This document shows positions 1 through 6,892 of a DNA stretch of 41,406 nucleotides, piece by piece. The DNA lies in the IMG/VR virus record IMGVR_UViG_3300042987_001812, positions 1-41,406 of that record; one strand, written 5' to 3'. A model generated the notes under the pieces. The model did no database searches, was not told where the DNA came from, and worked only from the letters and a program-made list of their open reading frames with translations. The first letter of the stretch is position 1. Each line of letters opens with the position of its first letter. Source of the DNA: a virus. The position numbers were made by a program, and so were the translations under genes.

Positions 1-1
1 T

Positions 2-763
2 GCTGCTGGTCTTGCTGGAGGTATTGGTGGATATATGGGAGCAAAACTTGCAGGAGCAGGTTCTGGATCAAAACCAACAGATTCACCACGACCAACTACA
101 ACAACACCAGCACCAGCACCAGCAGCACCAGCAGCGGCGCCGAAACCAGTTGCAACAACTCCTGCCCCTGCAACACCAGCAAAACCAGCAACAACACCAG
201 CAAAACCAGCAACAACACCAGCAAAACCAGCAACAACACCAGCAAAACCAGATTATGAAACTTGGGCGAAAAAGTATCCAGATCTTGCATCAAGAGTAAA
301 ACCTGGTCAATCTGGTTATGAGGAAATTTCTGCCAGGAGAGACAAACCAGGTTCTTATGAAAAGCAAGATCAAACTCCAACTCAAGGTTCACCAACTGCG
401 CAGATTGATCCTAGAGCAATAGAAGATTCTTTAAAGGCAGAACAAGAAAGACAAAAGAAAAGAATGGAGCAACAGAATAAAACTCCTGTAACTGCAAAAG
501 AATCGTATGAACCTTATGATATTGTTTTAAACTATCTACTGTCTGAGGGTCACGCAGATACCTTAGACGAAGCAAATTACATCATGTTGGAAATGGATGA
601 AAATGCAATTTGCACAATTGTTGAAGAGTATAACAACTATTTACTTGCTGAAGAAATTGAAGAATGGGTAAATGATTTTGTAAACAAAGGTTATGACTTT
701 TCTGAATACACCTGGGATGATGTTGTTGAATATTATGTGAATGAGAAAAGACAGTTAATTTAA
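2..763 (+). CDS. C-terminal part of a virion structural protein, Pro/Ala/Thr/Lys-rich (5' end outside window)
   Basis: The frame is open from base 2, so the start lies upstream. It begins with a glycine-rich stretch (AAGLAGGIGGYMGAKLAGAG), the kind of glycine zipper seen in membrane-inserting or cell-puncturing segments. Next comes a low-complexity linker with about four near-perfect TPAKPAT heptads (about 170-255). The last ~85 residues are acidic and folded-looking, starting near YDIVLNYLLSEGHA. I know this tail module from cyanophage virion-associated proteins, but the exact role is unknown. An ATG at 35 is available but is unlikely to be the true start because the frame continues upstream. 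A strong terminator follows. Confidence 0.6.
   Translation, partial: AAGLAGGIGGYMGAKLAGAGSGSKPTDSPRPTTTTPAPAPAAPAAAPKPVATTPAPATPAKPATTPAKPATTPAKPATTPAKPDYETWAKKYPDLASRVKPGQSGYEEISARRDKPGSYEKQDQTPTQGSPTAQIDPRAIEDSLKAEQERQKKRMEQQNKTPVTAKESYEPYDIVLNYLLSEGHADTLDEANYIMLEMDENAICTIVEEYNNYLLAEEIEEWVNDFVNKGYDFSEYTWDDVVEYYVNEKRQLI
170..255 (+). repeat. 21-nt in-frame tandem repeat (TPAKPAT)
   Basis: About four copies of a 21-base unit coding the Pro/Ala/Lys/Thr linker of the first gene. Confidence 0.75.
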
Positions 764-783
764 AAACATTATAGCATCTTCAA

Positions 784-809
784 GGGGGCTTGACAAGTCC
801 CCTTTTTTT
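784..809 (+). terminator. Rho-independent terminator after the structural gene
   Basis: The stem GGGGGCTTG pairs with CAAGTCCCC through one G-U pair and is followed by seven T. The loop region contains TTGACA (790-795), with TAGACT 17 bases downstream (813-818), so a sigma70-like promoter may be superimposed on the terminator. Confidence 0.8.
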
Positions 810-845
810 GTCTAGACTACCTTTGTCCCGGTTGAAGATGAGGCT

Positions 846-1271
846 TTAGCTAATCTTAGAAGACTTAAGAACCACACCATAAATTCTTTCAGATTCACTC
901 ATATAAAAGGTACCACCAATATTTGTATTGTAATATTCTTCACTCATTAATACATTACGATTAAATTGTTCATAAGTTTCATAATAACTCATAGATTTTT
1001 TATGAGGACATAGGTAGAGAATTTCACGAAGAAAATGTTCTTTACCTAATCTTTTTACATCTTCATTAAGTTCATCACATGAACCGAAGTAATCTTTCCA
1101 ATTAGATTCTTCTGTCTTTCTTCTTCCTGTTTTTTTATTCTTTTGCCTTGTCCAGAAATGTTTTTTGCCAATATACTTTTTATTATTCGTAAGATTCGTA
1201 ATTATGTAAACAAACCCTTCCATTCCTTTGGGAACATCGGTAAAGACTTCTCTATTATATTGCCAATCCAT
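846..1271 (-). CDS. GIY-YIG family homing endonuclease (free-standing)
   Basis: 141 residues. The N-terminal core reads FVYIITNLTNNKKYIGKK (about residues 20-37), which fits the GIY-YIG nuclease fold with the first Tyr in VYI and the second in YIG. Downstream are basic residues (KKTGRRKT) and a conserved-looking FLREIL segment expected to hold the catalytic Glu. It lies opposite in strand to its neighbours, and its start overlaps the 5' end of the next plus-strand gene. This is typical of a mobile endonuclease dropped between two genes. Its target site is unknown, and so is whether it is active. Confidence 0.8.
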   Translation of the reverse strand: MDWQYNREVFTDVPKGMEGFVYIITNLTNNKKYIGKKHFWTRQKNKKTGRRKTEESNWKDYFGSCDELNEDVKRLGKEHFLREILYLCPHKKSMSYYETYEQFNRNVLMSEEYYNTNIGGTFYMSESERIYGVVLKSSKIS

Positions 1272-1532
1272 AATAATTCTTTATTTGACTATTTAGATTT
1301 GCGTTTGGAACTGAGAGATGGTAGACTTGAAACGGATGATGATTTTCTAAATACTATGACTACACTTGAAAAAACTCTTCGGGAGTCGCATGATTGGGCG
1401 ATTGATCGTATTCATTATTTGAGTGAAAATGACATTGATAATGCATATGCAATTCAATCCGAATTTAGTGAATGGTTGAATCCTGATATTCCAGATCATG
1501 ATATTTACTCACTAGAATACTTAGGAGAATAA
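1260..1532 (+). CDS. Small acidic protein of unknown function, start uncertain
   Basis: About 90 residues, hydrophilic and acidic, ending in SLEYLGE; no family recognised. The coding-like part begins at about 1260-1275, just after the divergent GIY-YIG gene. The only early start codon there is TTG at 1260 (ATG is not available until about 1350), so the original 5' end may have been replaced when the endonuclease inserted. It is followed directly by the peptidase gene at 1534, whose ribosome binding site AGGAGA lies in its last codons. The two are probably co-transcribed. Confidence 0.5.
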   Translation: MPIHNNSLFDYLDLRLELRDGRLETDDDFLNTMTTLEKTLRESHDWAIDRIHYLSENDIDNAYAIQSEFSEWLNPDIPDHDIYSLEYLGE

Positions 1533-1533
1533 A

Positions 1534-2244
1534 ATGCAAATAGACCTCCATAATTTTTTCAAGTACTACGACGAAAAAAACCCAAAGCATGTTGCTGCAG
1601 TAGATGACTTGGAAAGGTTACTTCTAGAAAAAGCACCAGAACTTCTAGAAGATGATTCGAATTGGGTGAGGATTTATCGCTCAAAAAACACTCCACCAGA
1701 ACCAAAAGGAATCTTATTAGATGTTCCTTGGTATCCACAAACTGATAACTACGCACTGCCAGACTCTACTTGCAACTCTTCTGCATGTGCTATGTATCTT
1801 GAATTTCTTAAACCTGGGTCACTGCCATCAGGACCGAAAGGTGATGATGCTTATTTGAAGAAAGTATTGGCACAAGGTAATTCGACTGACCATACAGTTC
1901 AAACCAGAGTTCTGGAGTCTTATGGTGTCAAATCCACATTCAGGTATGATTTAGGGTTTGATGATTTGGATAGGGAATTAGAGTCTGGTCGTCCTGTGGT
2001 TCTTGGTATTTTACATCGAGGCCCAACTCATAGACCCGCCAGAAACTCTGGGCATATGATTTGCTGTATAGGGAAAACTGATAAAGGAGATTATATTTTT
2101 CATGACCCCTACGGAAGTTTACATAATGGATACAGTGGACCAGTATCTCAAGGAAGACAAGTGGTTTATAGTAGAATGGAACTAGAAAAAAGATGGACTG
2201 CTGATGGAACTAAATCTGGTTGGGGTCGAATTTTTCTTCCATAA
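1534..2244 (+). CDS. C39-like cysteine peptidase
   Basis: 236 residues. The first ~55 form a helical N-terminal segment. A papain-like C39 peptidase domain follows (about 60-236), opening with LLDVPWYPQTDNY. The catalytic triad is readable as Cys80 (STCNSSACAM), His174 (NSGHMICCIG) and Asp191 (FHDPYG). ATG 1534 has a good AGGAGA ribosome binding site. The neighbouring GH24 lysozyme suggests a role in cell-wall degradation or virion-associated peptide cleavage, but C39-like domains also mature proteins, so the substrate is open. Confidence 0.75.
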   Translation: MQIDLHNFFKYYDEKNPKHVAAVDDLERLLLEKAPELLEDDSNWVRIYRSKNTPPEPKGILLDVPWYPQTDNYALPDSTCNSSACAMYLEFLKPGSLPSGPKGDDAYLKKVLAQGNSTDHTVQTRVLESYGVKSTFRYDLGFDDLDRELESGRPVVLGILHRGPTHRPARNSGHMICCIGKTDKGDYIFHDPYGSLHNGYSGPVSQGRQVVYSRMELEKRWTADGTKSGWGRIFLP

Positions 2245-2264
2245 ATAAAGTGTCTGTTTGGTTA

Positions 2265-2774
2265 ATGTGTAATTATGATAGATATGGAAATACTTGTTCT
2301 AGATTGTATCAAATTTTGAGGGAAGAAATATCGCAAAGATATTCGGGCGATAATAATCCGGCAAAACTACCAGAAAATAGAATAAAAATAAGTAAAGGAG
2401 TTGCTGGACTTGGTGAAAGGCATCCTATGAAAAATTTAGAAAATAGGAAAAAACAAAGTGAAATGATGAAAAGAAATAATCCATCAAAAAGACAAGATGT
2501 TATTATGAAAAAAAGATTAAAAATGATTGGAAATAAAAATGGATTGGGATATAAATTTACAGAAAACCAAAAGAATAATATATCAAATAATTTATCTAAA
2601 CAAATATATGAAGTAACATCGCCAGATGGAAAAGTTTTTATTGTAATAAATTTGAGAAAGTTCTGTTCTCTTTATAATATTGATAGTAGTTGTATGTATA
2701 AAGTTTCTAAAGGTAAATATGATAATCATAAGGGTTGGAAGTGTCGCAAATTAACTAAATATGAATATGCATAA
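2265..2774 (+). pseudogene. Homing-endonuclease DNA-binding part without a nuclease domain (probable remnant)
   Basis: About 169 residues from ATG 2265. The body carries tandem NUMOD3-like basic repeats (NNPAK.., RHPMKNLENRK, NNPSKRQD) used by homing endonucleases for DNA contact. A C-terminal helix-turn-helix module (about 125-165, from YEVTSPDGK to HKGWKCRKL) follows. No GIY-YIG or HNH catalytic motif precedes these, so the nuclease half appears lost. A near-consensus late promoter (CATAAATA, 2240-2247) lies 18 bases upstream of the ATG. It sits between two lysis-type genes. It could alternatively be a functional DNA-binding protein. Confidence 0.6.
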
Positions 2775-2783
2775 GAAACCACA

Positions 2784-3398
2784 ATGACCATAAAATTCTT
2801 AGATGCTGTAAAGCATCATCAAGATCTTCAACATCAGATTGATGCCTGGCAATTTCTTCAGGCATCAATTCATAAAGAAATCCTTGATGAGTTTGCGAGA
2901 AGATATCGTAATGAAAAAGTAGAACCAACTCTAGAAGGACTTCCAATTCCTGGAGTAGAGTTAATTAAGGAATTTGAAGGATGTCATCTAAAAGCATATT
3001 ATGATCCTTTGACTGGTGGACTTCCCATTACAATTGGTTGGGGAAGCACTCGCAGAAAAGACGGCACTCGTTTTATGATTGGAAATAAAATCACACAAGA
3101 CGAAGCAGATGACCTTCTTTATTATCAACTGAGAAAAGAGTTTCTCCCACCACTTAAGCAGATTCCTTATTGGAATGAAATGAATGAAAACCAGCAAGGT
3201 GCTATCCTATCTTTTGCTTATAATCTAGGGGCACGATTTTATGGATCGAATGGATTCAATACTATTACTAAAGTATTGAAAAATAAAGAATGGGATAAAG
3301 TTCCTGATGCTATCTATCTCTATCACAATCCAGGTACAAATGTTGCTGAAGGATTAAAGAGACGAAGAATTGCTGAAGGTAAACTTTGGTCTTCTTAA
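2784..3398 (+). CDS. Phage lysozyme (GH24 endolysin, T4 lysozyme-like)
   Basis: 204 residues. After a ~55-residue helical N-terminal extension comes a GH24 muramidase domain. The T4 lysozyme catalytic set is visible: Glu65 (IKEFEG), Asp74 (AYYDPLTGG) and Thr83 (ITIGWG). The fold continues to NQQGAILSFAYNLGARFYGS and LKRRRIAEGKLW, the usual C-terminal helices. It hydrolyses peptidoglycan glycan strands for lysis or entry. No signal peptide is visible, so release would need a holin. It follows the endonuclease remnant by 9 bases and ends in the convergent terminator region. Confidence 0.9.
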   Translation: MTIKFLDAVKHHQDLQHQIDAWQFLQASIHKEILDEFARRYRNEKVEPTLEGLPIPGVELIKEFEGCHLKAYYDPLTGGLPITIGWGSTRRKDGTRFMIGNKITQDEADDLLYYQLRKEFLPPLKQIPYWNEMNENQQGAILSFAYNLGARFYGSNGFNTITKVLKNKEWDKVPDAIYLYHNPGTNVAEGLKRRRIAEGKLWSS

Positions 3399-3721
3399 TC
3401 TTCTATTTTTGTTCTTAATGCAATCACAGTAGTTAGTAAAACAATCAACGTATCATACCCCCTCCTTTCAGATTCTTTGCAATCTAAAGGAGGGGGGTTT
3501 TTTAATTCTCCTTTTACATTTGCTTTATTCATAGAACCTGGAAGCATGAAATTACATGCAACAAAGTTCAAACCAACAAATCCAATTGTAGAAACACATA
3601 CAGTAGTGATCAGTTTATTCAGTAATGAACCACACTTTTTTCCTACCAAGTTTGGCAGGTCGTCTGATGAACCTGATGACTTCTGCTGGTTGTCGTTTTG
3701 GTTGTGGTCTTTTTCCTTCAT
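3395..3721 (-). CDS. Small membrane protein of unknown function
   Basis: Up to 108 residues. The credible core is a hydrophobic segment (about residues 35-56, ITTVCVSTIGFVGLNFVAC) followed by PGSMNKA, a CKESERRG motif and a second hydrophobic stretch LIVLLTTVIAL. I recall similar small proteins beside lysis genes in cyanophages, but no function is assigned. The first ~35 residues overlap another minus-strand gene (3615-3785) in a different frame and are low complexity, so the true start may be further in. Its last codons overlap the end of the lysozyme gene by four bases. Confidence 0.55.
   Translation of the reverse strand: MKEKDHNQNDNQQKSSGSSDDLPNLVGKKCGSLLNKLITTVCVSTIGFVGLNFVACNFMLPGSMNKANVKGELKNPPPLDCKESERRGYDTLIVLLTTVIALRTKIED
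3458..3503 (+). terminator. Long rho-independent terminator after the lysozyme gene
   Basis: A long, nearly perfect inverted repeat (CCCCTCCTTT.AGATT against AATCT.AAAGGAGGGG) is followed by six T on the plus strand. It terminates the lysozyme transcript. It also lies within the 3' coding end of the minus-strand gene 3395-3721. Confidence 0.85.
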
Positions 3722-3785
3722 TGAATATTCCTTCGTTGGTGATTAATCTTATAATCAACAATCCAATGAGAAATATTTTTTTCAT
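3615..3785 (-). CDS. Small protein with hydrophobic N-terminus and basic tail
   Basis: 56 residues. It starts MKKIFLIGLLIIRLI, a membrane anchor or signal-like segment, then turns strongly basic (GKRPQPKRQPAEVIRFIRR). The ATG directly abuts the stop codon of the nuclease-like gene 3786-4124. The 3' part overlaps gene 3395-3721 by 107 bases in another frame. Function unknown; the clean abutment with its upstream neighbour and the non-random composition argue that it is real. Confidence 0.5.
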   Translation of the reverse strand: MKKIFLIGLLIIRLITNEGIFNEGKRPQPKRQPAEVIRFIRRPAKLGRKKVWFITE

Positions 3786-4124
3786 TTACATGTAAGGTTT
3801 TGCTATACCTTCATTTAACATTTTTTCATTCAATGTAACTGAATCTCCTATAAGATAAAGAGTTCCAAGTATTCTGCCATATTTATCTTCTTTGGTTGTT
3901 TCTATAATCCATTGACCTTCTTTAGAAAGTTCTTTTTCCAACCAAAGTCTTGCTTCTATTCCTTTCTTTTTTTCTTCTAAGTTTAATGTTCTTGTTTCTG
4001 ACGCATTTAGACCTTTGAGTCTAATCTTTTGGGATATGGTAAGATTAAATCCTAAATCTATGTCTGCATCAATTGTGTCGCCGTCAATGATTCTTGTGAT
4101 TTTCTTGATTTTGTACTGATACAT
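3786..4124 (-). CDS. Staphylococcal nuclease-like (SNase/TNase) domain protein
   Basis: 112 residues, almost exactly one SNase OB-fold domain. The N-terminal motif RIIDGDTIDADIDLGF matches the family's DGDT calcium-binding strand. IRLKGLNASETR aligns with the active-site segment RLxGIDxPE, and KEDKYGRILG with the second catalytic Arg motif. One oddity is that the Asp of that segment is read here as Asn40. Activity is therefore uncertain, though Arg35 and Glu43 are present. It may degrade host DNA or process nucleic acid. It is part of a minus-strand run of small genes with abutting or overlapping ends. Confidence 0.75.
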   Translation of the reverse strand: MYQYKIKKITRIIDGDTIDADIDLGFNLTISQKIRLKGLNASETRTLNLEEKKKGIEARLWLEKELSKEGQWIIETTKEDKYGRILGTLYLIGDSVTLNEKMLNEGIAKPYM

Positions 4125-4227
4125 TTAACTCATCATTTGCCATCTTAAGTATGTAGTAAATTATCCATAGAGTTCCTACTAGTCCAATACCTAACATAAT
4201 GATAACACCCCAAACAACTTCATTCAT
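4084..4227 (-). CDS. Single-pass membrane micro-protein
   Basis: 47 residues. One clear transmembrane helix occupies about residues 3-25 (VVWGVIIMLGIGLVGTLWII), followed by a short polar tail. The 3' end overlaps the start of the nuclease-like gene by 41 bases. Function unknown. It fits the many one-helix micro-proteins in this window. Confidence 0.55.
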   Translation of the reverse strand: MNEVVWGVIIMLGIGLVGTLWIIYYILKMANDELNVSVQNQENHKNH

Positions 4228-4229
4228 TT

Positions 4230-4421
4230 TTATCTACCTTCCATATTGTGTATCCAAGTCTTAAGTTCGTGGATATATTTTCTCAACATATCTGCTTTTT
4301 CTAAATGCCATTTATCCCCACTCTTGAAATACTCTTGAGTATGATTATCTATTGCTTTCAGAATATTATGAATAGGAGCGTTCCAAGGTGCTCTCTCATT
4401 AGTATTAAACTCACGAGGCAT
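4230..4421 (-). CDS. Small conserved-looking cytoplasmic protein
   Basis: 63 residues, mostly helical and charged (NILKAIDNHTQEYFKSG, ADMLRKYIHELKTWIHN). No family recognised. It ends two bases before the start of the membrane micro-protein, so the two share a transcript. A late-promoter-like AATAAATA lies 18 bases upstream. Confidence 0.6.
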   Translation of the reverse strand: MPREFNTNERAPWNAPIHNILKAIDNHTQEYFKSGDKWHLEKADMLRKYIHELKTWIHNMEGR

Positions 4422-4438
4422 ATATTTGGAGTTTTAAG

Positions 4439-4446
4439 TATTTATT
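4439..4446 (-). promoter_or_regulatory. Late-promoter-like box (AATAAATA) on the minus strand
   Basis: It matches the T4-type late consensus TATAAATA in seven of eight positions, 18 bases upstream of the start at 4421. Confidence 0.4.
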
Positions 4447-4525
4447 CCAATCTTATTCTTTTTATAAGGGAAAGCATTTCTACTCCCCCTCCTGAAAAGT
4501 GTGAATAGTCAGGCAATATTATTTA

Positions 4526-4639
4526 TCACCTCTTCTTGCCACCATTCTTTGCTTTTTTCGCAGTCGCATTACCTTGATTTTGCTTGGGTTGCTTTCCGCC
4601 AGCGGAACCCTTTTTTCCTTTGTTGGGTGACTTTGCCAT
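4526..4639 (-). CDS. Very basic Lys/Gly-rich micro-protein
   Basis: 37 residues starting MAKSPNKGKKGSAGGK and ending NGGKKR, with about one third Lys or Arg and no hydrophobic core. A nucleic-acid-binding or histone-tail-like role is plausible, but no function is known. An exact late promoter stands 22 bases upstream, so it is expressed late. It heads the minus-strand cluster that runs down to 3395. Confidence 0.6.
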   Translation of the reverse strand: MAKSPNKGKKGSAGGKQPKQNQGNATAKKAKNGGKKR

Positions 4640-4660
4640 TAGTTTATAGGCATAACATTT

Positions 4661-4668
4661 TATTTATA
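4661..4668 (-). promoter_or_regulatory. T4-type late promoter (TATAAATA), minus strand
   Basis: Exact TATAAATA on the minus strand, 22 bases upstream of the basic micro-protein. In T4-like phages this octamer is read by the phage late sigma factor and clamp. Confidence 0.7.
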
Positions 4669-4693
4669 TCAGACAGTTTAAAAATTGGACTAC

Positions 4694-4722
4694 TTGACAA
4701 ATCCTAAATATTAACTTATTAT
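4694..4722 (+). promoter_or_regulatory. Sigma70-type early promoter
   Basis: TTGACA, a 17-base spacer, then TATTAT. It points at the lysozyme-like gene 4850-5518. A terminator hairpin follows within about 10 bases of the likely start site, so read-through may be controlled. Confidence 0.65.
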
Positions 4723-4730
4723 GTAAAAAT

Positions 4731-4755
4731 CCCTGTTATGAGCAGGGTCTTTTTT
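4731..4755 (+). terminator. Terminator or attenuator hairpin
   Basis: CCCTG/CAGGG stem with a seven-base loop, then a T run ending in ATG. It lies just downstream of the early promoter at 4694. Confidence 0.6.
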
Positions 4756-4849
4756 ATGAGATATTGACTGTGATTAGAGCCGTGGAAGGTGCCCTTTGAG
4801 AAAAGGGTGTACCCCCCTTCTATACGGATGTAGAGTTCAATTAAATTTA

Positions 4850-5518
4850 GTGCAAAATTTCTTTACAGTAGCCCTGCCTCTCCTGGCAACGGTTACAACC
4901 AGTACGGCATCACTGCCATTCGTCAACTACAAGATGCAAGGTCCGCCTCCTCCAGTTCCTGGACAAGCACCTTTCTCAGTTATTAAAGAGTTTGACCTTG
5001 TAGATGAAAAGAAGACAGCAATCCGCGAGGTTGCTCCCGCAAAGCCAAAAGAGAAAAGGCTAATTTGTAAAGGGTGTAATGAATACGAAAATAAAACCCT
5101 GAGTTTTCTTCAGGATCGTGGTATTAAAGACAAGTATGCCCTTGCCACCGTCATGGGTAATATTCGACAAGAATCCGCATTTGTTCCGAATATTTGTGAA
5201 GGTGGTACTAGAACCTCTTATAGAGGATGTAGAAGTGGTGGATATGGTCTAATTCAATTTACGAGTGCGTCTCGTTATAATGGATTAGGTGAATTTGCTT
5301 CTCGTTATGGTGGAAACCCTTCTACACTTGATACACAACTTCGTTATATCATTAGTGAACCTCAATGGAAGAATATTGAAAATAGATTAAAATCTCCAGG
5401 AAAGCCCGTTGAATATTATATGCGTTTAGCATATTCTTGGTTGGGTTGGGGACACCATGGAGCAAGAACACAATATGCTTATGACTATGCCAACCGACTG
5501 ATTTTGACTGAAGTTTGA
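4850..5518 (+). CDS. Phage-tail-lysozyme-like peptidoglycan hydrolase with signal-like N-terminus
   Basis: 222 residues from GTG 4850. The N-terminus (QNFFTVALPLLATVTTSTAS) looks like a signal or membrane anchor, followed by a proline-rich linker (GPPPPVPG). A lysozyme-like domain covers about residues 85-222, with ALATVMGNIRQESAF supplying the probable catalytic Glu, SGGYGLIQFT as the substrate-binding turn, and a WLGWGHHGARTQYAY end. This resembles the phage tail lysozyme family. The start is ambiguous: an ATG at 4828 is one base out of frame, and TTG 4796 is further upstream. It differs from the GH24 enzyme at 2784, giving two wall hydrolases in this region. Confidence 0.7.
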   Translation: MQNFFTVALPLLATVTTSTASLPFVNYKMQGPPPPVPGQAPFSVIKEFDLVDEKKTAIREVAPAKPKEKRLICKGCNEYENKTLSFLQDRGIKDKYALATVMGNIRQESAFVPNICEGGTRTSYRGCRSGGYGLIQFTSASRYNGLGEFASRYGGNPSTLDTQLRYIISEPQWKNIENRLKSPGKPVEYYMRLAYSWLGWGHHGARTQYAYDYANRLILTEV

Positions 5519-5525
5519 TATATAA

Positions 5526-5551
5526 GGGGAGTAAGAGCACTCCCCTTTTTT
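5526..5551 (+). terminator. Rho-independent terminator after the lysozyme-like gene
   Basis: GGGGAGT/ACTCCCC stem, six-base loop and six T. The T run is immediately followed by the ATG of the next gene. Confidence 0.8.
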
Positions 5552-5959
5552 ATGTTTAATTTTAATTTTGGAAAGAGTCCAGATAATAAGAAACTGATTA
5601 TAGTAGGAATCCTATTATCAACTCTTATCGCAGCACTCTCACAATGTAGTAAGATATCAGAAAATGCACTTTGGGATTTATTGGATGAAATTCAAAGAGA
5701 GTTTTTCCCACAAACTATCATTAATGAAGTTATACTTAAAGATTCTGACAAAATAAATCGTAGGGTTGGAAGAGATGTAACCAGAGCAATAGAGCAGGTT
5801 ACTCCAGAATATGATAGAATCATTCGAGAAGCAGACAAGAAGTATCTTCCAAAATACATTGAAGAGAAAAATGATGAAAATTTATGTTATACTGATGAAT
5901 GTAAGAAACTTACACCACCAATGAGACTCTGTGCTCCTTGGATAGAAACCTGTAATTAA
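5552..5959 (+). CDS. Membrane-anchored protein of unknown function
   Basis: 135 residues. One transmembrane helix (about 14-30, LIIVGILLSTLIAALSQC) ends in a Cys and is followed by a long helical, charged region. The C-terminal tail holds four Cys (LCYTDECKK, RLCAPWIETC). An anchor followed by a helical periplasmic domain next to lysis genes is reminiscent of spanin-like proteins, but I cannot assign that. The ATG touches the terminator T run and has no ribosome binding site close by. Confidence 0.5.
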   Translation: MFNFNFGKSPDNKKLIIVGILLSTLIAALSQCSKISENALWDLLDEIQREFFPQTIINEVILKDSDKINRRVGRDVTRAIEQVTPEYDRIIREADKKYLPKYIEEKNDENLCYTDECKKLTPPMRLCAPWIETCN

Positions 5960-5998
5960 AACTACTATATAAACATATCTTATTTTTTGGAGATCATT

Positions 5999-6181
5999 AT
6001 GTCCGTATCAGAAGAACTGCTGAATGCTGTTGAAGCGTGGAAAGTAGAAGATGAAAAATTTACTGCTGGTAATAGTGCAGCAGGCACTCGTGCTCGTAAG
6101 GCACTTCAAGAGATTGCTAAACTGGTCAAGACTCGTAGAACCGAGATCACTGAAGAAAAAAACGCCCGTAAGGCGGCTTGA
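5999..6181 (+). CDS. Small helical basic protein of unknown function
   Basis: 60 residues from ATG 5999, preceded by GGAGAT as ribosome binding site. It is highly helical with alternating charge (EELLNAVEAWKVEDEKF, ARKALQEIAKLVKTRR), resembling small histone-like or coiled-coil phage proteins. The stop overlaps the -35 box of the tRNA-array promoter. Confidence 0.6.
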   Translation: MSVSEELLNAVEAWKVEDEKFTAGNSAAGTRARKALQEIAKLVKTRRTEITEEKNARKAA

Positions 6182-6207
6182 CGAGTTGGGGTTAAAGACC
6201 TTATAAT
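6178..6207 (+). promoter_or_regulatory. Early promoter of the tRNA array
   Basis: TTGACG, an 18-base spacer, then TATAAT, about 85 bases upstream of the first tRNA. Confidence 0.6.
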
Positions 6208-6294
6208 ACTCTCATGGGCAGGCGAGGTTCCAACCCTCTCATAAGTCCCTCCCCTCCTATGCCTCTCAACGATGCACAAACCAGGAGGTCTCTT

Positions 6295-6368
6295 GTCTCA
6301 GTAGCTCAGTTGGATAGAGCATCTGCCTTCTAAGCAGTTGGTCGGGGGTTCAAGTCCCTCCTGAGACG
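6295..6368 (+). tRNA. tRNA-Arg (TCT)
   Basis: 74 bases. Acceptor stem GTCTCAG/CTGAGAC, D arm CTCAGTTGGATAGAG, anticodon loop CTTCTAA with anticodon TCT, and a T arm with GTTCAAGTC. CCA is not encoded. The hairpin GGAGTTATAAACTCC just after it may mark processing. Confidence 0.93.
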
Positions 6369-6529
6369 CTTGGAGTTATAAACTCCATATATAAAAGTGA
6401 TAGAGGGTAAGTCACTGTTATATCCTTATGAGATATATCACACTTACTCCATCATGGAAGTTAAGTCAAAGAATCGAGACAAGCAGACAATGCCTTTTGA
6501 ACTGGTGTAAGTCCAGTAACTTCTTACAT

Positions 6530-6602
6530 TCCCCTATAGCTCAATTGGCAGAGCACGGTGCTGTTAACACTGGGGTTGTTCGTTCGAGTCGGACTGGGGG
6601 AG
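6530..6602 (+). tRNA. tRNA-Asn (GTT)
   Basis: 73 bases. Acceptor TCCCCTA/TGGGGGA, anticodon GTT within CTGTTAA, and T loop TTCGAGT. The first base pair is T-A, where most tRNAs have G-C. Confidence 0.9.
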
Positions 6603-6710
6603 TTAGAAGGTCTGGAAATGTCTGGATCTTCTATAAGAGTCGGGATCATCATATCCGACTTGCTAAAACCTAGAATATTTCTAGGTCAGGGGGATGGCCT
6701 CCCCTGTTTC

Positions 6711-6782
6711 GCCCTTGTAGCTCAGTGGTAGAGCAACGGTTTTGTAAACCGTTGGCCGTCCGTTCGAATCGGATCGGGGGCT
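6711..6782 (+). tRNA. tRNA-Thr (TGT)
   Basis: 72 bases. Acceptor GCCCTTG/CGGGGGC with two G-U pairs, anticodon TGT in loop TTTGTAA, T loop TTCGAAT. A perfect hairpin (GACATAAT/ATTATGTC, 6784-6803) follows at once. Confidence 0.92.
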
Positions 6783-6865
6783 TGACATAATACTCATTAT
6801 GTCTTATACTTAAAAAGGTGATACTAACCAAACCCCTTCCGTGTGTGAGTATAGTTCATTTCTAG

Positions 6866-6873
6866 TATAAATA
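6866..6873 (+). promoter_or_regulatory. Late promoter of the tRNA-array endonuclease
   Basis: Exact TATAAATA, 20 bases upstream of the HNH gene ATG at 6893. Confidence 0.65.
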
Positions 6874-6892
6874 ATATTACGGGAGATGAACT

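Noticed and set aside
96-395. Minus-strand ORF rich in Leu/Val opposite the first gene
   Set aside because: A by-product of the CCAGCA-type repeat on the plus strand; the LVLLVLL runs are not natural membrane segments.
4305-4707. Plus-strand ORFs 4305-4508 and 4501-4707
   Set aside because: Antisense to small minus-strand genes that have late promoters and sensible composition.
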